A DNA stretch of 62,214 nt from NCBI GenBank assembly GCA_000181795.3, contig CM012954.1, forward strand, positions 1,833,499 through 1,895,712, given 5' to 3'. A model generated the notes under the pieces. The model did not search any database. It had not been told where the DNA came from and was given only the letters and a program-made list of their open reading frames with translations. How positions within the stretch are numbered: the stretch's first letter is position 1; the number at the start of each line of letters is the position of its first letter. Source of the DNA: Trichinella spiralis. Its lineage: Eukaryota > Nematoda > Enoplea > Trichinellida > Trichinellidae. This document shows positions 10,943 through 22,441 of the stretch, in pieces. Both the position numbers and the translations under genes were made by a program.

Positions 10943-13158
10943 ATGGATAAATCACCGAAAAGAACAAATCCAGTGACAACTACTTTATCACTTGTGACTT
11001 TTATGCGTAAGTTTATAGCTGACGTGAAGCAGAATGAAAAAGCAGCAGACAACATTTACAGTGATTATGCTCTTCAGTTTTTGGTAATTTATTTATTTTT
11101 ACGTTTCAAATGGTCCGATTTTGTACTTATTTTTTAATTAAATTGTTATTATAGAAAATTCGATTGGAAAGTGATGAATTTCGTGATTTGTCTCAATTTT
11201 CTTCTGAAATAGGAGCAAGAAAAGAAAATACGTTCAAAAATCGCTATCGTGATATTCTTCCGTGTAAGTGAATAAAGTAGCAGTTCGACTAGCATTTTTC
11301 ATTTCATCAAATCCTACAACTTTTTATACTGTCGGGCACATTCGTCACTTATTATGCAGAATTGAAAACTAGATATAAATTTGGTTGAACTAGTTTCTTT
11401 TGTATATTTTTTTCATTAAGAAATTTCTTCTTACTTGCATCATACTTTATAGAAAATGTACGTCTACTTTTGTTTTTTGTAAATATGCTGAGCTATTCAG
11501 TTCTGATTGGTATTTTTCTGATCACCTTTCCATTATGTTTAAAACTCGCAAAGTTTGTTTTCCAAATTGCGTTGCTTCTAATTCATAGCTCTGATGTTGT
11601 TAACTCGTAATTGCAGTGATCGATTTATTTTATGATTAGTCATGGGTACTGTATTTGATTGTCAGGTAAAGTGCAGCATAGTCCACTTTGATTTACTTGT
11701 ATTTAATTTCAGATGAAAACGCAGAATCAGTAACAGAATTTAGATTAATATTAATTAACTTATTATTTCTAGATGATTACAACCGCGTGAAACTTCTTTC
11801 TGGTGGCTCTTCATCTGATTATATTAATGCCAGCTATTTGAATGTGAGGAAAGGAAATTTTCATTTTGAGAATGTTAAATATTTGCTGGTGAAAATTCTT
11901 TTTAGGGTTGCAATGGTAAAGTTGCTTACATTGCCACTCAAGGACCTTTGGAAAATACTTGCGATGATTTTTGGGCCATGGTAGTGCAAAGTCGGTGTAG
12001 AACGATTGTCATGCTTTGTGAGTTGATTGAAGATGGAAATATAAAGTGTTTCAAATACTGGCCAGGCCTTAGGGACAAAAAGCAGTATGGCAACGCAAGG
12101 GTGTGTTTGGTATGTGATTGTGTGAACTGATTTGATACGAGTTTATTTTGTTCTTTTATTTTTCAAGTACAACCTCTTTTTCAGGTGGAAGAAAATCGAA
12201 TAAATCGACATTTCACTGTGCGTAAGCTGACCATACGTGTTGATAATGAAAAGCGCGATTTGAAGCAGTTTCACTTCCATCAGTGGCCGGATCACAGCAC
12301 ACCAGAAGAGGTTGAGCCGTTGATCGAATTTTTACGACTCGTTCGCGAACATCAGTCCGAATCCTGCACTGAACCTGTTGTTGTACACTGCAGGTTGAAT
12401 TCCATTATTTTATCGATTGTGATTTTCAAATTTCAATTTACAGCGCTGGTTGTGGACGTACTGGCACATTTTGCGGCTTGGACTATGCTTATTGTTTATA
12501 TAAAAGTGGCAAGCTAACCGAAGAATTCAGCATTTATAAACTGATCTTTGACTTTCGTCGTCAACGATCATCAATGGTTCAAACACGGGTAATGAAGATG
12601 AACGAACATTGATTATTGTTTAAAATGAAGTTTTCCATTGTATCACAGTAATTATTTCTTTTTCATTTTACAGGAACAGTATGTTCTGCTACATCAGTCA
12701 GTGTGCATTTTATTCGAACAATTTTTGGCAGATCTCGGCTTGGATGCCGTGAGATTTTAATTATTGAAGATTCTGGTGATGATGCCTTGTATAAATACTC
12801 CTTTTTTTAATAGAATATTAAAGATACCGCAGTGGAGTGTGCCACCGGCAGCGGGGAAGGTAAACAAGAAGCAGGTTCGAGCTGTGATATAAAGAAAAAA
12901 AGTCCAGTGCAAACGGTGACTCTGTGTCCACCTCCGAAATCGAAAAAGGTCATCAGTAAAGAAGACGCGGATTCGTCTGTGGAAGGAAATTCTAAGGGCC
13001 GTTTTGCTGCTGATGAGAACTCGTCTACACAGCAGAATGGTGGTTCGGAATCAGTTGAGTTCGACGATGACGATGATGATTCAAGTAATATTTTATATAC
13101 ATTTTTAAACAGTTTTGAAAAGATATTATTTTTTTTCTCAGACGCGTCTACTGAATGA
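10943..13158 (+). CDS. Non-receptor protein tyrosine phosphatase, PTP-PEST-like
   Basis: Removes phosphate from tyrosine on cytosolic proteins. Nine exons give 413 residues in consistent phase: 10943-11083, 11155-11263, 11773-11843, 11906-12109, 12185-12393, 12444-12588, 12674-12748, 12814-13084 and 13142-13158. Motifs run in family order: KNRYRDILPYD, the pTyr loop DYINASYLN, ATQGPL, the WPDHSTP loop with the general-acid Asp, and the signature HCSAGCGRTG, whose Cys and Arg are intact; an intron splits the Ser codon of this loop. The Gln loop (QRSSMVQTREQYVLLH) is present. The HCSAGCGRTG form is the one seen in the PTPN12/18/22 group. After the domain comes a tail of about 110 residues, rich in Ser, Glu and Asp with a run of Asp, shorter than vertebrate PEST tails. 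Assignment to a single vertebrate orthologue is not safe. Confidence 0.93.
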
Positions 13159-13361
13159 GAAGTCACGGAAAGAGAACAGGTCAAAAGTCGTACAATATAG
13201 ACGAGCAGAAATTATCCTACGTTTCCTTATAAGTATATATATACATATATATTCTGAAAAATGGAACAGCTCAATGGAATCAAGCCATTGTTTTTTTTAT
13301 AGCGTCACAAAATGTTTGACAAATTTTTAACAATTGTCAGTCATCACTATTTATCAAGCTT

Positions 13362-13367
13362 AATAAA
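13362..13367 (+). terminator. Poly(A) signal of phosphatase gene
   Basis: AATAAA about 200 bp after the phosphatase stop codon, within the 367-bp gap to the convergent glucose-6-phosphatase gene. The rest of the gap shows nothing else. Confidence 0.5.
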
Positions 13368-13525
13368 TAAATCTGCACACTTGAAGTTATTTTTAATACA
13401 GAGTGGTAAATTTGAAACTTTTAAATCACATATATCAATCATTTAAAAGAAGAAAAAAAGTCGACAATTATATAATTCATATTAATCAATGGAGAATTGT
13501 GAAGAATATTTAAAATGACCAGCAA

Positions 13526-15060
13526 CTATTGCAATTTGTTTGAATTGTTGGTGAACAACACTGGCAGTAGTACGGCTGTAGTGAAGAAACAAAAAAAATG
13601 TTCAACAAATAACATACCGTAAAACAGTGCAGTAGGCAAGCGTCCGATCGGTATCAACGCGACGAGCTGATTCAAGCCGACGCCGAGCAATGCTTGAGCG
13701 AATTTGGTAGAGAAAAATTTCGATGCAATCTTGTTGTTGTTGTTTGTAAACATGGATTTGTTAGCCAACAATATTGCAACGCTAATTAGCACACCGACAT
13801 CACGAAAAAATGATGCCAACGGTGTGGTGGACTGATGGATCCATTCAGCTCGGTGACAATATTTAGCCGCTAATTCTATCGACCGGTGCGTGTCGACGCC
13901 GAAAAATCGGTGCGCTTCGTGCACGCTCAGGGCAATCAACAGCAAAGCAATCATGAAAGCGATCAGATTCGACCATCGCCGACGACGATGACCAACCAGC
14001 GAACGCGTAACCAACGCTATGCAAATTCCTGAAGCATGAATAAACAAATTAAATAAAAGCAAACGCTTCTCGGTCTAATTAATATGTATGTGTATGAATT
14101 TGCTTTACCAACAACGATGCCCAAAATCACTTGATCAGGAAAATGAGCGCTGATGTAAGTTCGAGAAATGGACACTGCGATTAGAAACACAACGTACAAC
14201 AGCCAACAAATTCCAGATAAATCACTGTAAATATTTTTCTTTTTCATTCGATCATTATGTTTTTTTTTATCGTTCCTATTCCAGCTTACCCGAGCACCAG
14301 ATCGCTTTGCAAATTATACAACAAATTAAACCAAACTGAAGCCGAAACCATCGCATGACCACTCGGGCTGCCTGTTTAAAAAACATTACAATTTCATTAA
14401 TGAAATTTAAAAAACTGAACAAAAATCTATAAAATATCTGGCTGCTGTTTCAGATTGAATAAGTAGAACTTGTAAAAAAACATGCTTGTCTACGGCTGCG
14501 TAAAAAAGCAATAAATTTTAACACATTCAAAAACAAGACAAACGTTAACCGTGACATTTGCTTGTTTTGTTTGACTTGAACCGATTTTTATAAAGTTCAA
14601 CTTTAGTTAGTACTCTACCATTTGGAAAAGCAAATCAAATGAAAAAAATAATTATTACCAGGTCCAGTTTCACATGTCCATTGAAACTGTTTCAACGGAT
14701 GCGACAGTTGTCCACTCACTCCGGCTGTGTAGACCCACCAGTATGGTCGATCGTCCAGCAGAATCCTAAAAAAGAAAAAACGCCTCATAAATATTATTCA
14801 ATAAGTGCAAGGTCGGTGAAAAGCCGGTACCATTTTAATATGCAATTGGAAATTTCACTGAAAGCACCAACAATTACCATATCCAACGCAGCGGTGCCAA
14901 AAAATGGAAACAAAGCTGGAAAGTATAGAGAAAATGTCATTACCGGATCGCCCAGTTTTGTCACTGCGAGCCAAAAATGCTGCGCCGTTTCGCCAAATAT
15001 GGGCAGTCGTTGAAGCCATACAACCATTTGAATTCCCAACAATTTTATCGGATTGATCAT
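13526..15060 (-). CDS. G6PC: Glucose-6-phosphatase catalytic subunit
   Basis: Hydrolyses glucose-6-phosphate to glucose in the ER lumen, the last step of gluconeogenesis and glycogen breakdown. Five exons on the minus strand from ATG at 15060. The phosphatidic-acid-phosphatase-type signature is complete in three parts: KWILLDDRPYWWV, then CETGPGSPSGHAM, then SRTYISAHFPDQVILG, so the active-site Lys, Arg, two His and Asp are all present. The large C-terminal exon carries the further membrane helices and the family block HRAEWIHQSTTPLASFFRDVG, which matches vertebrate G6PC closely. Several hydrophobic helices fit the nine-pass ER protein. Vertebrate G6PC1 ends in an ER-retention KK motif; here the end is NNSNKLQ, so retention may differ. 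Convergent with the phosphatase gene. Confidence 0.93.
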
Positions 15061-15697
15061 TTCTGAAATGAAATCTTCTTCAAATGAACCTTTCCGAATT
15101 AATCAGCTATAATTTTCACGCATATAATGAACCGATTTCAAAATAATTTAGCTGTGCGCGTAAAAATACCGTTTCAAAAAAAAAGAATGAAATTCAACTT
15201 TCCACAGTTTCTGAAATACCGCAATACCAGCGGTACCTGTACCCCAGCGTCTCCAGTACTACGAAGACATTAATTAACACCGGTCTGTCCAGTTTTTTTC
15301 ATAAAAAACATCAAATATATACAGTATAAAAACGATCAAGTAAAATGAATTTATAGAATAAATTTGATTTGAATTTCAAAATAAACAAACCTAAAATAGT
15401 CAAAAATTAGTTATATAATAAATAAAACCTTGTCAAATAATTAATTATCTGCAATAATTTTTCAAATTACAATTTACTGTAATTGTAGTTCAAATGTAAC
15501 CAAACGGTTAACGTGAACCGCACACAAAAAACATCGACCAACATACGGACGGACATAAAATTAATTTTAATTTTAGAATTATGAACAATTTGCACCGGTC
15601 TGAAAATGTCCGGCGTTAAGCATGGTCGTTCGTGTGTGTTACAAATAAATGACACACAAAAAAACAATTCACTAATTTGACTGGAAAAGTAGAAAAA
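15061..15697. other. Intergenic gap between MED23 end and G6PC start
   Basis: About 640 bp of AT-rich sequence between two genes in the same orientation. It must contain the G6PC promoter and the MED23 3' end. I see no coding exon or recognised motif. Confidence 0.5.
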
Positions 15698-17858
15698 TCA
15701 AGAACCGGAAAATGGCGTGCCTGATGACTGTTCACCCTGAGCAAAGCTTATATAACGCAATTTCTGTTGCAAAGAAGGGCGCAACATTGGAATAATTCGA
15801 TCAGTATCCTGTCGAACACTGTCACCAACGTACATATATTTGACGTGATAGAAAAAATCACAAATCAAATCTTCGTATTTCCAATTACCCACTTCACAAT
15901 CAACATTGTACAACATCTGATATAGATCTGTTGTAATCTGAAAAGAAGCTCATTGAAACAAACAGTTGCATTCATCAAATCAAATAATTCTAGAAGATGA
16001 AAAATAAATTTTCGCCATTTGAACTTACGTCCATAGTAAATTTGGTACGTTCTTGGTAGAATCGCTGCAGAAATGGTGCCACCAAATGGCAAACATACAA
16101 AAATTGTCCCTCAGAACGTACGTGAGGTATCCAAGTTGAGCGTAAAGCTCTGAAAAATGCAACAAGCAAAAAACAAAACAAAACAAAACAAAAATTGAAA
16201 TAACAGCTGAATAATTAATAGATTATAAGATAAATAAATGACCAACTTACTGAGGTAAGAGTTGCAAGTAGCCGGATGCGCTGTGCAACCAAACAGCGTG
16301 ACAAAGGGCAAGTATACGTGCCGGATAGCAGTCTTCCATCAATTTTGATCGTTTTTCAAAATCTAACTTATTACTGACGTCCGTGTTGATCGAATTCATA
16401 TGATCCGAACAAAGTGTCGTCAAAATAGTCTGATAAAATGGTTCCATGTAACTAATCTAAAAAAATTGAACAAACACTTTAAATATTTCTATTCAAATTA
16501 AAAGAATGGACAAATTCACCAACCGGCAGAGCGGAAAAGATCAATCCGATCGCATTTACCCAATACATGACGGTATTTTTATCGACCAAACTGTGCCTGG
16601 AAGATTGAGACTACAAATGAAACAAACAAATCAAACTGAATTGCTGTTACTGTACCAATGAGTGACCAGAGTGACCAGAGCGTTGCCGACGTCGACAACG
16701 CCGACCGGCAGGGACATCAATTCGATGCATATGGAGTAGAGAGCGTGGGTTTGGAAGTTGTTGAATTCGACAAATCTCAGGTCAGTTTTGCGCGACCACT
16801 GCTGCCTGGGCTCGGAAAAGGTGTCGATCAGGCGCCGAACAAGGGCCGCGTAGTAATTCAAATCGGGAACCCATGGACCGCGGTCGGTCGCCTGACCGAC
16901 CCAGCCGACAAATTCGGCCGACAATAGCCAGTGGTCGTCGCGCGACGGTACGCAGGCCCCGTGCACGGCCAGAGCGAGTTTCTGCTTGATGGCCGGCGAT
17001 TCGACCAGGCGTTTTTCGTAAAAGCGGAACGTGGAATAGAGAAAACTCACCGGATATGGGTGGAACCGATACAACGGACCAAGTATGCTCAGGGTCGAGT
17101 CGAGAAATTTCAAACAAGCGGCTGGTGATTCGACCAATTTTTGCAACAACAAATCCACCACCGGAAGCATTTGCAAGCAACGGGTGCCAAAATAAACAGG
17201 CAGTGGACAGTCGTTCGGTGTCAACGAGGCGCGGCTCAGTTCCACATGGACCTGGGACCAAGTGCGTTCGGCATGCTTGATCTGGTAGGCTTGGTATTTG
17301 TCGTTCCAGTCCTGGCAGTGCCAGTAGTCGGACGGTAACATGGCCACGCAGTCGGCGACCGCCGAGCGCAGCTCTTCGGAACGCTGTACCAACAGCATGA
17401 CGATCAACAGCGCGTAAAAGGCGTCGTTACCTTCGTAGTCGCGCAGCAGCATGGTCAACATGAACCGCTCCAACGGAACCACGGCATATTTGAATATTAA
17501 ACGATTGAGCACGTCGACGCAACGATTCACGTCGGCGCTGTTGGTCTCGTAGACGAGAAAGTCGGCCAGCGATTTCAAATGGACGAGCACCTTGCGCGGA
17601 CCGAGCACTTCTAAAATTTTCATCGACACCGCCGGCAATTCGCCCGTATCGTAAACAAGGCGCCACAACAAGCACAAATATACCGTGCTTGTTGAAGTGT
17701 TTGTAAAATAATCGATCAAGCTCAATTCTGAGCCGAAAGTTCTGTGTTTGATGTATTCTTCGTCTACTTGCTGTTTGAGCAAAAAACGACTCTGTTGTTG
17801 CTGTTGCGGCTGCTGTGATGAACCAACAACAACGTTCAATTGCTGTGGTTGTGGTTGC

Positions 17859-17894
<36 letters not shown>

Positions 17895-20800
17895 GGTTGT
17901 TGTTGTTGTTGTTGTTGTTGCTGCTGTTGCTGCTGCTGTTGCTGTTGTTGCTGAGTATAATGTGAGCAAAATACTTGTGGAAATACGCTAAGTGTTGACT
18001 GAGGCCAACTGTAAGAAGGAAGCTTGTTCAACAATTCTCGGTATACCCCTTCGATGAAGCACGAATCAGAATCTTAAAAATTATCGAAACATTTAAACTG
18101 CCAAATAAATTTAACAAAATAACTACTGGATATAACTGTAGAACGAGCTAATGTTAAAATTATAATTCTCATCAATTCTTCATTTTCAGCAATCGACTGC
18201 TTTGTTCCGTCGGCTGCAACTGCGACGAAGGAATTCAAAAGACGCGCAAACGGGGCCTGAAAAATTTCATAATGCGGATACCACTGAAATTGCAACAACA
18301 ACGTCCTCTCAAGCCTAAAAATCAACACCAAATAAACAACCCACGAAATAATAATAATAATAATAGCATCTATACATCCAGTAAAGAGATGCGTTGGTTT
18401 GAAATTTTGCAAAAGCCAACGTCTGCTGCAATGTAACAATTGCGTGAACACGATACGTCGACGGGATGTTGAATAGACGATAGTTGAGAATTTCACAGCA
18501 AATGTACATCATTTCGCAGCATTGATGACGTGCCGCTGTGAGTACTATGTGCGATGTGAACTGCTTCAAGCCGAGAATTTCCAAATCCGGGTACGTCAAC
18601 ATGCGACAATACGTTTCCACCAAAGCTGGCGATGGCCAAGCACTTTTCCCCTGCATAAACCGACCAAACGTTCCAATCAAACTGTTCGCAATACTGTTCA
18701 CACGAGCATCAAAATCAGATAAAAAGATCAAAGCAAAAAAAAAGAATCAATAATCTCACTTCATCCGAACATGTACAGAAACAGAGTCGAGAAATTCCAA
18801 TTTCAGTGGTCTCAGTTTGACTTCAGAGACAGCACCGTTCGGGTATGGCATTGAATTGGTAGCGTTGGACGCAAAATTTCCAGATGCTTGGGTAGAATTA
18901 TGCCCACGTGTGTTATCCAAATTCTCTAACAAAATAGGCAAAAGATCTTGTTGAAATATTTCTGAAGTTGAACTATCTGAAAATTTCAAATTTTTCTGAT
19001 TAAGTTTCATACAGAGAAAACAAAAACTAAATTATCAATTTTTACAAGCGTTGCATAGCACGGCTACCATATAATTATCCGTATTAAACTGTGTTTTGTT
19101 CTTCAAAGCTTCTTGCAAAAATCTAAACAACATACATATAATACAATTATCATCTGAATGAACATCTCACATACTTCCTCTGAGTATTAACGGTAGGTGG
19201 AAGCTCCACTTCCATACTTGGTGATTTTTTCAAAATGTGTATCCATATACAAGTTGGAGCAAGCATTAGAACACAACTGGAATCCGATCCAGAAACAGTA
19301 AATATATCTCGTCCAGTGTACAATAATCGATACAAATCAAGAATAACGGCAAATTCTTCTACCTAAAAATATAATTATAATAATGATCGCTATACAAGTT
19401 TGTCTTTTTTTAACTAATTAATAAAAAAAACAAAATCAGATATTACACCTACAGACATATAAAATTTTCCATTTTTTAACAATTAACAAATGATCGCTAT
19501 TATAATTTAATATTCAAAATTTCTATTTTTCATACCGAATATTTCTGCATTCCACCAGAAAGAAAGTTAAACAAACACCACATCAGCTGATTCCTCGCAT
19601 ATCGATATGGATAATGAGTAAGCTGAAAAGAATGAATTTTCATAACAATATATTTTACATATGCATCAATTATAATACCTTCGTATGCAAAATTTTTACT
19701 AATCTTGTAAAGCAAATTGACTGTTGAAGGGTAAGGTAAATAATCTGCGTTGAAATAATGCGCCAAGCCTGTGGATTTAATTGACTGTGGTCGCATTCTG
19801 CAGTGAACATTAACTCCAAGATGATTTCAGTTATCACTTCTTCAAAATAAGGTATTCGTGATTTTTCCTGAAATATTTATGAAATGTGATATTCACATTT
19901 TCTGCTTCAAAATATAGTACTCACTGGCTTAGCAGTCCCAAGTAGCACCGCAATAGCGTCTCGATATGTAAAATGCATGAATACATGTGTTAACAGCCGC
20001 ATCTGGGGATTCAGTAGATCCTTAAAATTGTAATAACTTGTTTATACAAAATTCACAAAGAAAAGTCTTTTATACTTGACTGTAGGGAAGTAAACCTTTC
20101 AAAGGAAACCTCAGTGACAAAGCCTCAAGTTTCCAAAATGCGTTAAAATAAAATCCAACGTGTCCTGGAATCGGGGTCATAAATGTTCGTCCTCAAAATA
20201 AATATATTAATAAAAAAACACTGATTATTAAAAGAAAAGCATAAATGCTTACCGCAAACAGAATTTAACTGCGCCAACGGTCGAAAAGATTCTATTATTT
20301 CCGTAAAACAATCTGCCATACGCTACAAAGCAAAATAACATATAAAGTATAATAAAATAAAAACAAATAAATCAAATAAAATATTAAACCCAATGTGAAA
20401 AGCATCTCTGCTCTGGAAGATTCTTTATAATTTCCGTAATGACAAAATAGGCAGGAAGCAAATTATTTTTTCGATCACAAATTGTTTTTATTAACTAAAA
20501 TGACACATAAAAAGTTATATTATTTAAAAAAATCAGAAAATTCAAACTTTTTCGACAGCTTCTACAGATTTCCGTTGATCCACTTGAAGATGCACAGGTA
20601 TAGGAATGTCAAGAAGTCGTTTCAGAGTATCGCGCACACCCTAACAATTCAAATATCAACAAAATAAAAGCATTAATTACTTTACCTTATAGTCAAGAAG
20701 AGAAATATTTTCCATAAAGAAAGCAAATGTATCATTCCAGCCGCAGTTGTTAATGTTCAATTCTGCGCAGGTTAGTAACTTTTCACAAATGCATCTAAAT

Positions 20801-21376
20801 TACATTTATTATCCAAAAATATGTTGATTAAATAAAAAATTTACTTGATGCTCAGCATCTGTCGCTGAGTTACATTTCTGACAAAGAAATCAACAATTCT
20901 GTTTGCTGAATTTGATAACACTCGATGTGATATCACGATGGAAAAAGCCGATTCTTGCAAATTCTAAACTTAACAATGACATGCAATAAATAATAATTAA
21001 CGTACAATATACTCATAATCAAATAAATGTTATACATTAATTAACAGTAATTATTATAAATTATTATATTAGAAAATAAAATACGTCCTAGAAAAGATCA
21101 TCATTGCAGTTATTTAAAAATGACTTCAAAAATCACCTGTGGCAAAGATGTGAAAATTTCAATAAGTTCATTTGCAGTAGATATAACCATTTTTTTCTCA
21201 CATTCTTCGCTGGATGTTATCAAATAAGGTTGGAAAAAGAAATAGGCAATTCCACTTTTCTGAAAGATGCACAAGTTTTATTCTGTTTCAAATGAATTAT
21301 GTTTCATAAATCTTACTGCATGCTCCTTGAACAAATTTTTTACTTTTGCTTCAAAATCAGAAAGTGAAACTGACAT
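15698..21376 (-). CDS. MED23: Mediator complex subunit 23
   Basis: Tail-module subunit of Mediator, linking activators (in animals notably Ras/MAPK-responsive ETS factors) to RNA polymerase II; the C. elegans counterpart is SUR-2. Roughly 20 exons on the minus strand, from MSVSLSDFEAKVKNLF at 21376 to the stop at 15698. Diagnostic blocks match along the length: CIWIHILKKSPSMEVELPPT, APALVETYCRMLTYPDLEI-like sequence near 18.6 kb, VEEEY-type DEEYIKHRTFG, FADFLVYE-like LADFLVYE, PWVPDLNYYAALVRRLIDT, ALCHAVWLHSASGYLQLLPQ, APFLQRFYQERTKF and DLICDFFYHVKYMYVGDSV. The largest exon (17992-16631) contains a polyglutamine stretch that vertebrate MED23 lacks. The reading frame stays open through it, so the gene looks intact. 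Confidence 0.95.
17845..17955 (-). repeat. Polyglutamine-coding CAA/CAG tract in MED23
   Basis: A GTT/GCT run on the plus strand reads as about 35 Gln with two or three Pro interruptions on the MED23 strand, followed by PQPQQLN and a second short Q run near 17795. Most codons are CAA, with CAG clustered at the 5' end, and the mixed codons should slow slippage. On the plus strand the same DNA gives spurious polycysteine. Confidence 0.95.
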
Positions 21377-22441
21377 TGCGACAAAAGCACAGTATCCCCA
21401 AAATGAAATTCTACTTTAAAATGGATAATTTAATTTTGTCAACATCCAACAATTAGAACGTCTTAATAAATATGAAAATACAGTAATACCAATTTCAAGC
21501 ATAATTTATATCTAAATGTCATCAGCCTATTTTGCGAATACAATACATAAAAAAATTCCAGAATAAATATTTACTTTCTTATTATGCATAAAGAAAGTAA
21601 TGTAACTTATTATTTTTAAATCGAAGCTCTTTTTAGGCTACAGTAGGCTTCAGAAAAAATTTTCTTTATTATATTTTTCATTCACATCGCTTTTAATAAA
21701 ATTTAATTTTAGTGAATGAGCATTTTCAAATTTATATTCAAAATATTACTTTCAGCAAAATTTAAAGAAGTAAAAATTAAAGCTAAAAAAATTAGTTTCG
21801 AAACGACATTGCTATGATTAATTTTTACTTACATTTTTAATCAGTTAATAAAGATAATTAATTATTTATACTCTTTTGCTAATTGAATTATTTATGTAAC
21901 AGGGAATTCGAAAACTCCATTTTGCTGTTTATGTTTGCGTGTGTTTTTTGCATACCTGTAATTCAGTAAAGTATTTTTTATAAGGATGTGTAGCATAAAT
22001 ATATATTACTGACGTAATAAATATAAACATGCCATAAATATGTTCTTATGTATTTTCAGTTTAGTAGGCAGAGTTTCAACACAACGCAAGCAGTAAGGCC
22101 AATCCTGCATTTCATTTATTTTATACCATACTACAATAAATCTTGCCGTTGAGCGTCAACTCTCGGTTTGATTGCTTTTATAATTTATTGCAATTTTTAA
22201 AGGTGGAAATGTTATATAGTTATTTTATGCAAATTTTACTTTTACAAAATTTCAAATGTTAAAATTTTTATTACTTATGTTTTCGTTAAAGTTTTTGCTA
22301 GTGATTAAACATTGATGTCAAATACATTTTAAAATTATCTTAAGTTGACTTTTGTTGTAAATTTTGCTCAAGTTGGTAAGGTTGCTTGCTTTGAGAATTT
22401 TAGGTTTTTAATCTTAAAATTATTTACTTTTTAGTGTCATC
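21377..22441. promoter_or_regulatory. Divergent intergenic region between MED23 and ECD
   Basis: About 1.07 kb, strongly AT-rich, between two divergent start codons. It must hold both promoters. No coding exon or named element seen. A tract 'ctttttagtgtcatc' just before the ECD start looks like a splice acceptor and may close a 5' UTR intron. Confidence 0.5.

Noticed and set aside
17427-17969. Polythreonine and polycysteine frames over the glutamine tract
   Set aside because: Out-of-frame and antisense readings of the CAA/CAG repeat in MED23, whose own frame is fixed by family alignment on both sides.
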